From: Gammaproteobacteria bacterium
Lineage (GTDB): Bacteria; Pseudomonadota; Gammaproteobacteria; JACKNK01
Reading direction: 5' to 3'
Length of the DNA stretch: 64,000 nt
Assembly: GCA_024234895.1 (NCBI GenBank)
Contig: JACKNJ010000004.1
Coordinates: forward strand, 62,001-126,000
The position numbers and the translations under genes are program-made. Of this stretch, positions 27,402-39,090 are shown in pieces. Under the pieces are notes generated by a model. The model did no database searches. It was not told the origin of the DNA and worked only from the letters and a program-made list of their open reading frames with translations. Each line of letters starts with the position of its first letter. Position 1 is the first letter of the stretch.

Positions 27402-28901
27402 TCAGCTGCCCGCCCTCGGGGTCACGGCAGCCTGATAAGAGGACTTCATGGCCTCCATCCGGGCCTCCATCGCGGCGCGCTGCTGGTCCGCCATTTCCTG
27501 CATGTACTTGGCGGCGGCTTCACGCTGCTCTTCCAGCTGCTTCATCAGGCCCTTGGCACGGGCCTCGATGGCGGCACGGGTGTCGGCGTTGGACAGATCA
27601 CCCAGCATCGCAACGGTCGGCAGCTTCGGCAGGGAAGCTTCGGCGGCGGCGCGCAGCGCCTCGGCCTGGGCCTTCGCCTTCTCGAACTGCTCCTTCATCA
27701 TGGCCTGGATCTGTTCACGATCCATGTCCTTGATCTGGCTGAAGTCCGGGGCTTCGATCGCACCCATGACGACCGGCGCCTTCGGCATCGGCGGCATCAT
27801 CGCCTCGATCGCCTTGCGGGCGGCCTCGGCGCGAGCCTTGGCGGCCTCGAACTGCTCTTCCATCGCCGCACGCACCTGCTCACGATCCATGTTGGAGAAG
27901 TCGATCGGCTTCGGGGCTTCGAAACCCGGCACGCTCGGCATGGCGGGAGTCATCGCAACCATCGCCTTGCGCATGGCCTCGGCACGGGCCTTGGCGGCCT
28001 CGAACTGCTTCTGCATCGCGGCCTTGGCTTCCTCGGCGTTCATGCCGGAGAAATCGATCGCTTCCGGAGCTTCGAAACCAGCCGGGACCGGCATCTTCGG
28101 CATGGAAGCCTTGATGGCAGCCATCTGCTTCTCGGCCTGCGCCTTGGCGGCCTCGAACTTCTCCTGCATCAGGGCCTTGATCTGCTCGCGGTCCATGTCC
28201 TTCATCGCGGCGAAATCCGGGGCAGCCGGCATGTCGATCATGCCCGGCAGCTTCGGCATGTAGGCTTCCATGGCCTTGCGGGCGGCTTCGGCACGCGCCT
28301 TGGCGGCGGCCATCTGCTCATCCATCAGCACCTTGATCTGCTCACGGTCCATGGACTTCATGGCGGTGAAATCCGGCGCCTTCGGGGCTTCCGGCATCCA
28401 CACGCCCATCGCCTTGCGGGCGGCTTCGGCGCGGGCTTCCGCCTTGGCGACCTGCGCGTCGAACCAGGTCTTCATGGTCTCCTGATCCATCGCGGCCGGC
28501 TGCTCGAACTTCGGCAGGTCGGCCAGCCACGGGGTCATGACCTTCAGCTGCGCATGCTGACGATCGACCAGCTCGGCAAACTGCACCATCGCCTTCTCAC
28601 GCGCTGCCGCGAACGCCGCCTTGGCCTCCTCGATGTTGCTCACCTTCTCGGCAACGACCGGAGCCGGCATGCCGTACGCCTCACGCACGGTCTTCATCTG
28701 CGCTTCAATGGATGCCTTCTGCTCTTCCATGCGGGCCTTGGCGGCTTCCATGGAGGCCTTGATGGCAGCCTGCTGCTCGACGAAGTACGGGTTGGCATTC
28801 AGAGCCTGGGTCGGCTCGGCGGTCTCGGTGGCGGCAACGGCGGTCATCGCGGTGGCGGCCATCATGGCGGCGACCAGCGTCTTGCGGGAGAAAGTGCGCA
28901 T
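27402..28901 (-). CDS. Exported helical tandem-repeat protein of unknown function
   Basis: The 499-residue product has a clear signal peptide (MRTFSRKTLVAAMMAATAMT...VAA) and a mature part dominated by Ala, Met, Lys, Glu and Arg. Residues 131-430 hold six tandem units of about 50 residues. A typical unit is PDF..MK.MDREQIK.LM, then EQFEAAKARAEAARKAM, then a Pro/Met-rich linker such as YMPKLPGMIDMP. Residues 41-120 are a related charged helix and 433-490 a final Gln/Met helix. There are no Cys residues or membrane spans after the signal. Predicted: a long periplasmic or surface rod of helices joined by proline hinges. I recognise no family. The ATG at 28901 begins the signal peptide; a longer frame to 29144 has none. 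Confidence 0.85.
   Translation of the reverse strand: MRTFSRKTLVAAMMAATAMTAVAATETAEPTQALNANPYFVEQQAAIKASMEAAKARMEEQKASIEAQMKTVREAYGMPAPVVAEKVSNIEEAKAAFAAAREKAMVQFAELVDRQHAQLKVMTPWLADLPKFEQPAAMDQETMKTWFDAQVAKAEARAEAARKAMGVWMPEAPKAPDFTAMKSMDREQIKVLMDEQMAAAKARAEAARKAMEAYMPKLPGMIDMPAAPDFAAMKDMDREQIKALMQEKFEAAKAQAEKQMAAIKASMPKMPVPAGFEAPEAIDFSGMNAEEAKAAMQKQFEAAKARAEAMRKAMVAMTPAMPSVPGFEAPKPIDFSNMDREQVRAAMEEQFEAAKARAEAARKAIEAMMPPMPKAPVVMGAIEAPDFSQIKDMDREQIQAMMKEQFEKAKAQAEALRAAAEASLPKLPTVAMLGDLSNADTRAAIEARAKGLMKQLEEQREAAAKYMQEMADQQRAAMEARMEAMKSSYQAAVTPRAGS
27612..28511 (-). repeat. Six tandem units of about 150 bases within the helical repeat gene
   Basis: Units correspond to residues 131-173, 174-225, 226-276, 277-328, 329-381 and 382-430. 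MDREQI or MDREQV occurs in units 2, 3, 5 and 6; units 1 and 4 carry MDQETM and MNAEEA. The DNA is also alike between units (for example repeats of GCCTTGGCGGCCTCGAAC on the plus strand), pointing to duplication in place. Confidence 0.85.
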
Positions 28902-29172
28902 GGTGGTGGTACTCCGGAAGATTCTGAATTGAAGGCGGATGTGGTGAACAACCAGGAACGGCGCGCACTGTAATAGAAATTTGATATATAAGCAATAACT
29001 AATTATATGAAAGTCGAGCCAATTGCCATTTATGACAGACGCATCCAGGCCCTGACCGCCCGCAGCATGAACGCGCCCAAGGCACACCACTCCACCCGGA
29101 TCACCCGGCACGTCATACCCGGGGAGACCAATCAACGGCCCCAATCGGTGCGCCGATGAAGGCCCGAAAACG

Positions 29173-29206
29173 AAAAAACCCCATGCTGCGAAGCAGCATG
29201 GGGTTT
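29173..29206 (-). terminator. Terminator of the tRNA-Arg transcript
   Basis: The stem AAACCCCATGCTGC (29176-29189) pairs with GCAGCATGGGGTTT (29193-29206) over a GAA loop; on the minus strand a run of six T follows. Confidence 0.92.
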
Positions 29207-29212
29207 CTGATA

Positions 29213-29289
29213 TGGCGCGCCCGGAAGGATTCGAACCTCCGACCTTTCGGTTCGTAGCCGAATGCTCTATCCAGCTGAGCTACGGGCGC
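29213..29289 (-). tRNA. tRNA-Arg (anticodon ACG)
   Basis: The 77-base gene begins GCGCCCG, paired with CGGGCGC before discriminator G and encoded CCA. The anticodon arm TTCGG-CTACGAA-CCGAA gives ACG, read as ICG for CGN Arg codons. The D arm (AGCTCAGCTGGATAGAGC) and T arm (GGTTCGAATCC) are normal. Confidence 0.96.
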
Positions 29290-29401
29290 GTGTCTCGAAA
29301 GAGCGCGGCATTCTGCCGATGGGTATGAGCACTGTCAAGAGCCTGTCCAAGTCGCCAGCGCAACATCGCGCAGCCAGCCCGGAACACCCCGTACAACAAC
29401 G

Positions 29402-29430
29402 AAAATGGGGCCCGCGAAGGGGCCCCATTG
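29402..29430 (-). terminator. Hairpin between tRNA-Ser and tRNA-Arg
   Basis: ATGGGGCCC (29405-29413) pairs with GGGCCCCAT (29420-29428). On the minus strand TTTTCGTT follows, a weak T-run, so termination between the two tRNA genes may be partial. Confidence 0.75.
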
Positions 29431-29434
29431 TGTT

Positions 29435-29526
29435 TGGCGGAGAGGGAGGGATTCGAACCCTCGATGGGAGATAAAGCCCATACTCCCTTAGCAGGGGAGC
29501 GCCTTCGGCCTCTCGGCCACCTCTCC
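29435..29526 (-). tRNA. tRNA-Ser (anticodon GCT)
   Basis: The 92-base gene starts GGAGAGG and ends CCTCTCC-G-CCA (encoded). The anticodon arm CTCCC-CTGCTAA-GGGAG gives GCT, reading AGC/AGU. The long variable arm is typical of tRNA-Ser. The order csrA, tRNA-Ser, tRNA-Arg is conserved in many gammaproteobacteria. Confidence 0.96.
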
Positions 29527-29652
29527 AGTACAGCGTCCTCCGCAGCGACCAACCGATTGCTCGGTAGCGGCCCCGCAGAAGGCCCGTAAGGATACTTACC
29601 CCCCCGGAACGCGTAAACCCCCTGAGGCAGGGCAGAGCCGGCCACGCAAAAG

Positions 29653-29685
29653 AAAAAGCGCAGCCGGTTCAACCGGACTGCGCTC
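29653..29685 (-). terminator. Terminator of csrA
   Basis: AGCGCAGCCGG (29657-29667) pairs with CCGGACTGCGCT (29674-29685) with one bulged A; on the minus strand TTTTTCTTTT follows. Confidence 0.9.
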
Positions 29686-29736
29686 TTGATTCTGTGCCCG
29701 TCGGGATGACCCAATCGGCGACAACATCGAGTGGAT

Positions 29737-29943
29737 TCAGATGGATCCAGGACCTCCGCCCTGATCTCCTTCACCGCCCTGTTCCTGCTTGATTCGTTCG
29801 TAAATCTCTTCGCGATGGACCGCGACGTCCTTCGGCGCGTTGATACCGATACGCACCTGGTTCCCCTTGACGCCGAGTACGGTCACGCTGACCTCTTCGC
29901 CAATCATCAGGGTCTCGCCTACACGGCGGGTCAAAATCAACAT
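29737..29943 (-). CDS. csrA: Carbon storage regulator CsrA
   Basis: The 68-residue protein is canonical: MLILTRRVGETLMIGEEV, then VLGVKGNQVRIGINAPKDVA and VHREEIYERI with the RNA-contacting Arg. It binds GGA motifs in mRNA leaders to repress or stabilise targets. A Gly/Gln-rich tail (QEQGGEGDQGGGPGSI) extends the C terminus. The strong AAGGAGCTAGGAG precedes the ATG. Position after lysC/alaS and before tRNA-Ser is the standard gammaproteobacterial locus, which marks this as the orthologue and the gene at 26102 as the paralogue. Confidence 0.97.
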   Translation of the reverse strand: MLILTRRVGETLMIGEEVSVTVLGVKGNQVRIGINAPKDVAVHREEIYERIKQEQGGEGDQGGGPGSI

Positions 29944-30090
29944 CTCCTAGCTCCTTGTTAAAACGCGGCTTGCGTTACCGGCAGCGATGTCGCAACCGCA
30001 GAATCCCGGGGATACGTCCCGAGTGCGTCAGCATTGTAAACCAGCACTACGTAAACGTAAGCCACGCAAACAATATGCCAGGAGATTTTC

Positions 30091-31320
30091 CTATTCGACG
30101 CTGGCCTCTTTCGCCAGGCCGAATTTGTCGTGCAGGGTGCGCACGGCGAGTTCCAGATATTTCTCATCGACCACCACCGAAATCTTGATCTCGGAAGTGC
30201 CGATCATCTGGATATTGATGTTTTCAGCGGCCAACGCACTGAACATCGTGCTCGCGATGCCCGCGTGGGAGCGCATGCCCACGCCAACCAGCGAGACCTT
30301 GACGATCTTGTCGTCACCCTTGACTTCGCGCGCGCCGAGGCCACTGGCCGTGGTCTTCAGGATACCCAGGGCCTTCTTGAAATCGCCGCGATTGACCGTG
30401 AACGTGAAATCGGTCGTCGCATCTTGCGCGACGTTTTGCACAATCATATCGACTTCGATATTCGCTTCGGAGATCGCCCCCAGAATGCGCGCGGCCACGC
30501 CGGGCTGATCCGGCACCCCCGTGACGGTGAGCTTCGCCTCGTTCTGGTTGAAGGCGATGCCGGAAATCAGGGCTTGTTCCATTTGCGCATCCTCGTAGGT
30601 GATCAGCGTGCCGGGGCCGTCTTCGAAGCTGGACAGCACCCGCAGGGGGACGTTGTATTTGCCGGCAAACTCGACCGAGCGGATCTGCAGCACCTTGGAA
30701 CCAAGGCTCGCCATTTCGAGCATTTCCTCGAAGGTGATGCGGTCCAGGCGGCGCGCCTTGGGTTCGACGCGCGGATCGGTGGTGTAGACGCCGTCGACGT
30801 CGGTGTAGATCTGGCACTCATCGGCCTTCAGCGCGGCGGCCAGCGCGGCGGCGGTGGTATCGGAGCCACCCCGCCCGAGCGTGGTGATGTTGCCGAACTC
30901 ATCCACGCCCTGGAAACCGGCAACGACCACGACACGACCGTCTTCCAGATCGCCGAGCACGCGATCGCCGTCGATCTCGGTGATGCGCGCCTTGTTGTGG
31001 GCGCTGTCGGTCTTGATGTGGACCTGCTGGCCGGTATAGGACACCGCCGGGCAATCGATGTCGTTCAGCGCCATGGCCAGCAGTGCGATGGTGACCTGCT
31101 CGCCGGTGGCGAGCAGCACATCCAGTTCGCGCGGCACGCTGTTCGCGGCGACCGCATCGGCCAGCGAAATCAGGCGATTGGTCTCGCCGCTCATCGCGGA
31201 GACGACGACGACGACCCGATTCCCCTCATCGCGGCAACGCTTCACGCGCCGCGCGACGTTCTGGATACGGTCCGGTGAGCCGACGGACGTGCCGCCGTAC
31301 TTCTGAACGATGAATGCCAT
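30091..31320 (-). CDS. lysC: Aspartate kinase
   Basis: The 409-residue enzyme phosphorylates aspartate in the pathway to lysine, threonine and methionine. It starts MAFIVQKYGGTSVGS with the kinase signature, has VVVVSAMSGETNRL and GRGGSDTTAAALAAAL, and two C-terminal ACT domains (VTGVPDQPGVAARILG; VSLVGVGMRSHAGIAS) for feedback control. An internal start could give a beta subunit as in some aspartokinases II, but I cannot support it from sequence. The gene sits between alaS and csrA. Confidence 0.96.
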   Translation of the reverse strand: MAFIVQKYGGTSVGSPDRIQNVARRVKRCRDEGNRVVVVVSAMSGETNRLISLADAVAANSVPRELDVLLATGEQVTIALLAMALNDIDCPAVSYTGQQVHIKTDSAHNKARITEIDGDRVLGDLEDGRVVVVAGFQGVDEFGNITTLGRGGSDTTAAALAAALKADECQIYTDVDGVYTTDPRVEPKARRLDRITFEEMLEMASLGSKVLQIRSVEFAGKYNVPLRVLSSFEDGPGTLITYEDAQMEQALISGIAFNQNEAKLTVTGVPDQPGVAARILGAISEANIEVDMIVQNVAQDATTDFTFTVNRGDFKKALGILKTTASGLGAREVKGDDKIVKVSLVGVGMRSHAGIASTMFSALAAENINIQMIGTSEIKISVVVDEKYLELAVRTLHDKFGLAKEASVE

Positions 31321-31389
31321 ATGGCTTGAGTCCCGGGAGAAAAAAGCGCGCGATTAAAGCGCAAACATCGGAAATGCGGAAGAGGCGCC

Positions 31390-34014
<2,625 letters not shown>

Positions 34015-34050
34015 GAGTTCGAACTCATCGGAAAGTGAAATTTGACGGAA

Positions 34051-34505
34051 TCACCCGGCCACGACTTCGCGCACGATGTCGCCCGGAAAACCCCGGTATT
34101 CGAGAAACTGTCGCTGCCTGGCGGCGGCGCGGAAATCTTCCGGCTGACCCGCGCCGAAGCGCTTGGCGCGGACCTGGGTCGCGCGCTCGAACCAATCGAC
34201 CTCCAGCGCGTTCAGCGCCGACGCGATCAGCCCATCCGCGACACCGCGTTCGCGGAGTTCGGCGCGCAGGCGATGAGGCCCGTACCCTCGTTCGCAGCGC
34301 TGCCGGGCGTAACTCTCGGCGTAGCGTATGTCGCTTTGCAGGCCTTGGTCGGCCAGTTCGTCGAGGGCCGTCTCGACCAGGCCGGAGGAAACCCCCCTTC
34401 CAGCGAGCTTGACACCGAGCTCACGGCGCGAATGTTCGCGGCGCGCGAGCAGGCGGATGGCCGCATCGCGAACCTCCGCGAGCGTCGGCCCGTCGGCGGC
34501 GTCAG

Positions 34506-34509
<4 letters not shown>
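34051..34509 (-). CDS. recX: Regulatory protein RecX, apparent CTG start
   Basis: RecX inhibits RecA filament growth. The frame, read by hand, runs LTDAADGPTLAEVRDAAIRL, then LLARREHSRRELGVKL, YGPHRLRAELRERGVADGLI and ends QRQFLEYRGFPGDIVREVVAG before a TGA at 34053-34051: a complete RecX of normal length (152 aa). The frame contains no ATG, GTG or TTG until near its C terminus, and a stop lies two codons upstream. The CTG at 34509-34507 overlaps the recA TGA and has GAGGAG eight bases before it, so CTG initiation with coupling to recA is the simplest reading. Confidence 0.85.
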
Positions 34510-35555
<1,046 letters not shown>

Positions 35556-35659
35556 AGCTCTGGTCACCTGTCTGCGATGGCGGTCGTCAAGCGCGCGATT
35601 ATTTCACACCGCCCCGGACACGAATAGCGGAACGACCCTCTCGCTGGGTGCGGATTCGC

Positions 35660-36178
35660 TCAGGCGGGCCAGCGCTCGATCACCTCGTAGCGGACTCCGT
35701 CGCGGGTCGACACCGATTCGCACAACACGAAACCCGCGTAAGTCCACTCGATCGGATCGAGCCGGAATGCCTGCGGCGCATGTGACTGCTTGCGCGCCAC
35801 GGTGATATGCGGCGCGAATTCGTCATGATCTCGCCGCCAGCCCAGCGGGCCGAGTTCCGCCCACAACGCGCTTTCGAGATCAAGCAGCGCCGATGGCGCC
35901 CGCGATGGCGCCATCCAGGCCACGCGCGGTTTTTTCCACCAGCCGACGCGATCCAGCGTAATGGTTCCCGGTCCGGCTTCGATTCGTCCGGCTGCGGCGC
36001 ACAGTTCGGCGATGCGCCAGTCCGGCATCAGCCCCAGATAGGCCAGAGTCAGATGCAGGTTGCCGGCGCGGACCGGGCGCGCATCGCTCTCCACCAGCCA
36101 TGCGCGGGCGGCGCGGACCAGACGTTCCCGCACCGCATCGTCCGGCCACAACGCGAAAAACAGGCGCCGCTCAGTCAT
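35660..36178 (-). CDS. thpR: RNA 2',3'-cyclic phosphodiesterase
   Basis: The 172-residue 2H phosphoesterase has both HxT motifs, HLTL at residue 42 and HITV at residue 124. Members hydrolyse 2',3'-cyclic phosphates and can ligate 2'-5' RNA. The start overlaps the end of the pncC gene by eight bases, so the two are coupled; recA follows after about 100 bases. Confidence 0.93.
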   Translation of the reverse strand: MTERRLFFALWPDDAVRERLVRAARAWLVESDARPVRAGNLHLTLAYLGLMPDWRIAELCAAAGRIEAGPGTITLDRVGWWKKPRVAWMAPSRAPSALLDLESALWAELGPLGWRRDHDEFAPHITVARKQSHAPQAFRLDPIEWTYAGFVLCESVSTRDGVRYEVIERWPA

Positions 36179-36659
36179 CTCCGAGCAACGCGAGCAGACC
36201 CTCGAGCGCGATCATCACGGCCTGGCGGCGCACCATGCCGCGATCACCGAACAGGCGCACGCCGCGCGCCGTCACGCCATCCGGCCCGGCCCACGCGAAC
36301 CAGACCGTGCCGACCGGCTTGTCGGGGCTGCCGCCGGTCGGACCGGCGATGCCGCTGATCGCGACACCCACGTCGGCGCGGCTGCGGGCGATTGCGCCCC
36401 CGACCATCGCGCGCACCACCGCCTCGCTGACCGCGCCATGCGTCGCAATCAAGTCCTCGGGCACGCCCAGCATGTCCTGCTTGGACTGGTTGCTGTACGT
36501 CACGAAACCGCGCTCGAACCAACGAGAACTGCCGGACGCCGCCGTGCAGGACTGCGCCAGCCAGCCGCCGGTGCAGGATTCCGCCACCACGAGCATGCTG
36601 TTTCGAGCCTCCAGCCTGAAGGCCAGACGCTTTACCGCGCCCATCATCGGGTCATCCAC
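36171..36659 (-). CDS. pncC: Nicotinamide-nucleotide amidohydrolase (CinA C-terminal domain type)
   Basis: The 162-residue enzyme deamidates NMN to NaMN in the pyridine nucleotide cycle. It has VVAESCTGGWLAQ, SNQSKQDMLGV and GIAGPTGGSPDKPVGTVWFAW, the diagnostic CinA/PncC motifs. No N-terminal MoCF domain is present, as in E. coli PncC. The GTG at 36659 is preferred because GGGAGAGG lies seven bases before it; in-frame ATGs follow at 36647 and 36644. Linkage to recA is a common gammaproteobacterial arrangement. Confidence 0.93.
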   Translation of the reverse strand: MDDPMMGAVKRLAFRLEARNSMLVVAESCTGGWLAQSCTAASGSSRWFERGFVTYSNQSKQDMLGVPEDLIATHGAVSEAVVRAMVGGAIARSRADVGVAISGIAGPTGGSPDKPVGTVWFAWAGPDGVTARGVRLFGDRGMVRRQAVMIALEGLLALLGDD

Positions 36660-36871
36660 GCCTTTGCCTCTCCCAGCTTGTCTTCGCAACGCACCACTCA
36701 GGGACGCGCTGGACTCGCATCGCCCATTCGCGGTGCGCACCAAACCGCTTGCCGACACTCAATTCTCGTCGCAGACCACGGTTTGACAATCACTTCCGCC
36801 CGCCAGCTACGATTCTGGCACAGCGAATGCGTCCGTCCGCGCTGCCCCCAACCCCGCCAACCGAGTGCCCC

Positions 36872-37285
36872 ATGACCCCCGAACAGAAAGCCCTCGTCCG
36901 AGATTCCTGGGCCAGGATCCTGCCGATCCAGGAAACCGCCGCCAAGCTGTTCTACGACCGCCTCTTCGAGGCTTATCCGGAGGTGAAGCCCTACTTCAAG
37001 GGCGACATGACCGGCCAGGGCCGGAAGCTGATGGCCATGCTCAATACGGCCGTCAACGGTCTCGACAACCTCGCACCGCTGATAAAACCCTTGCAACAGA
37101 GCGGCGCCCGGCATGCCGGATATGGCGTGAAGGACGAGGACTACGACAAGGTGGCGGACGCCTTCCTGTGGACGCTGGAACAGGGCCTCGGTGACGCGTG
37201 CAGCGATGACGTCCGCGACGCCTGGATCGCCGCTTTCACCATCGTGGCGGACACCATGAAGGCCGGCGCGTCGGAACCCGTCTGA
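36872..37285 (+). CDS. Single-domain globin
   Basis: The 137-residue protein starts MTPEQKALVRDSWARI, a typical A helix of the flavohaemoglobin/single-domain globin class. PYFKGDM gives the CD1 Phe (residue 42), and RHAGYGVKDEDY gives the proximal His81. No flavin reductase domain follows. Such globins bind O2 or NO; the role (NO detoxification or O2 supply) cannot be fixed. The ATG at 36872 is used because the upstream extension to 36749 is low-complexity and unlike globins. It is monocistronic, divergent from pncC. Confidence 0.9.
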   Translation: MTPEQKALVRDSWARILPIQETAAKLFYDRLFEAYPEVKPYFKGDMTGQGRKLMAMLNTAVNGLDNLAPLIKPLQQSGARHAGYGVKDEDYDKVADAFLWTLEQGLGDACSDDVRDAWIAAFTIVADTMKAGASEPV

Positions 37286-37334
37286 ATCCGGTCGACCACG
37301 AGCGGTTTGCGGCGCGATCCCCGCGCGCTTCGTC

Positions 37335-38303
37335 CTACGCCTTGGGCAGGCGGGCCAGCACGGCCCCGAGTTCCGCCGGCAGTTCGGCGACGAACTCCCT
37401 GTAGGTACCGTCCGGCATCGGCGCGCGCAGACGATGGGCGTGCAGGAACAGGCGCTTGAGGCCGAGGTCACGCAACCGACCATTGCAGGCCTCGTCACCG
37501 TACTTGGGATCGCCGGCCACCGGCAGTTTCTCGAACTGCGCGTGCACGCGGATCTGGTGGGTGCGCCCCGTCTCCAGGCGCACATCGACGAGCGTGGCGT
37601 CCCGGAACGTCGTCAACGGCGTGAACACGCTGCTGGATGGCTTGCCCTCCGGGCTCACCCGCACCATGCGCTCCCCGTTCGGCAACACGAACTTGTGCAA
37701 CGGCGCCTCGACGCGGCGCGCCCCGCCCCGCCAGACCCCGCAGAGCAGCGCCTGATAGTGCTTTTCCACCTGTTCGCCGCGCAGCGCATCGTGCAGATGG
37801 CGCAACATCGAGCGCTTCTTGGCGACCATCAGCAGGCCGCTGGTGTCGCGGTCCAGCCGATGCACCAGTTCCAGGAAATGCGTCTCCGGCCGCGCGGTGC
37901 GCAGCGCCTCGATCACGCCATGATCGACTCCGCTGCCGCCGTGCACGGCGATGCCGGAGGGCTTGTCCAGCACGATCAGCGCGTCATCCTCGAAGATCAC
38001 CGCGTCGGTGATGCGCCGCACCAGGCCCTGCGCCGGCTCGTGCGGATCGCGTTCCGCGACCCGCACCGGCGGCACCCGCACCGTATCGTCGATGACGAGC
38101 CGCTGCTCCGCCTTGGCCCGCTTGCCGTTGATCCGCACCTCGCCCTTGCGCAGCAGCCGGTAGATACGGCTGCGCGGCACGCCTTTCAGCAACGTCAGCA
38201 GGAAATTGTCGATGCGCTGGCCGTCCTGATCCTCGCCGATGCGCACATGGCGCACACCCGCGCCACCGGCAGCCTGTTCGGGTAGTTCACGTTCGTCGCC
38301 CAC
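37335..38303 (-). CDS. rluC: Ribosomal large subunit pseudouridine synthase C
   Basis: The enzyme (322 aa from the GTG at 38303) isomerises uridines in 23S rRNA (955, 2504, 2580 in E. coli). It has an N-terminal S4 domain (RIDNFLLTLLKGVPRSRIYR and GEVRINGKRAKAEQRL) and the RluA-type catalytic motif HRLDRDTSGLLMVAK with the catalytic Asp. GGAG lies about seven bases before the GTG; the TTG at 38333 is less likely. Divergence from rne is the canonical layout. Confidence 0.95.
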   Translation of the reverse strand: MGDERELPEQAAGGAGVRHVRIGEDQDGQRIDNFLLTLLKGVPRSRIYRLLRKGEVRINGKRAKAEQRLVIDDTVRVPPVRVAERDPHEPAQGLVRRITDAVIFEDDALIVLDKPSGIAVHGGSGVDHGVIEALRTARPETHFLELVHRLDRDTSGLLMVAKKRSMLRHLHDALRGEQVEKHYQALLCGVWRGGARRVEAPLHKFVLPNGERMVRVSPEGKPSSSVFTPLTTFRDATLVDVRLETGRTHQIRVHAQFEKLPVAGDPKYGDEACNGRLRDLGLKRLFLHAHRLRAPMPDGTYREFVAELPAELGAVLARLPKA

Positions 38304-39090
38304 GGCGCACTCCAAGCCTGCCAAAAATCTCAATGAAGCCAGTCAGTTACAGACCACTTGCGAACGCCGGAAAAGTTTGCTGGGCATAGACTTGGCTGAT
38401 ATAGTCCATCGCGCTTGTCAACCGGCGCGACCGGCGGATTCTACCGCCCGCGCCGGACAAGCCGACAGAACGTTACCCCGGAACTTTGCGAGACGTTGTC
38501 CGGTGGCGCGTGTTGCGAGTCGTCGCGATCGTCATTCCAGCCGGCAATATCCGGCGGATCGCCACGCCAGCGTCGCGAATCGCCACGCTCGACACCCTGC
38601 CTGACTCGCCCCGCAAACGACCACAAATCGGACGGCGTTGCCGTTCGGTGGACCGCCCCACGGCGGTCAACGACGACATCGACCGGCGGACGGGAAACCC
38701 CAACCAAATCAAACCCGCCACCGGTCATAAAAAAATCACAGGCTTCGCCCGGCTTGAAACGCCGGCGGAAAGCACGAGAGAGATTGCAGCGCCGTGGCGA
38801 TCGGCTGCCGTTACCGGCCCGCCGCCATGGTCCACCAGACGAGATACCGCGGCCCATCCGGCCCAACCCGCACCCGATCGACTTCGGGTGTATGTCTGCA
38901 CGGCGTCCGACCGACGTCTCCAGACGACGCCGGAAATCCCGTTCTCGCAGCGTGACGGCAGACGCCGTGGCCCGTTCCGGCCCGCCCCGGCTGGTGTCGA
39001 ACCGGACCAACCTGGCCCGGCGTGGTCCGCAATCCCTCCCGTCCGACCGCCCGACACCACGGGCCCGCGAAGCGGAGAAACGGACAAACA
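38304..39090 (+). other. 787-base rluC-rne gap, predicted to include the long rne leader
   Basis: No coding frame here has support on either strand. A good sigma-70-type promoter at 38377-38405 points toward rne, which would give a 5' untranslated leader of nearly 680 bases. In E. coli the rne leader (361 bases) folds into hairpins through which RNase E controls its own mRNA. The leader here is GC-rich with many short inverted repeats; I cannot identify the conserved hp2/hp3 hairpins by eye. Confidence 0.6.
38377..38405 (+). promoter_or_regulatory. Putative sigma-70 promoter of rne
   Basis: TTGCTG (38377-38382) and TATAGT (38400-38405) are separated by exactly 17 bases, matching -35 in four and -10 in five of six positions. 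It faces rne. Confidence 0.6.

Noticed and set aside
26640..28973. 777-codon plus-strand open frame rich in His, Leu and Gly
   Set aside because: It is antisense to the DUF815 and helical-repeat genes; the real genes have a signal peptide, repeats and motifs on the minus strand.
30100..31320. Lysine riboswitch upstream of lysC
   Set aside because: Only 69 bases separate alaS and lysC, too short for the aptamer, and no conserved lysine-box elements were seen.
34227..34466. 79-codon minus-strand frame within the recX region
   Set aside because: It is a different frame from recX and encodes a Ser/Ala/Thr-rich shadow without family features.
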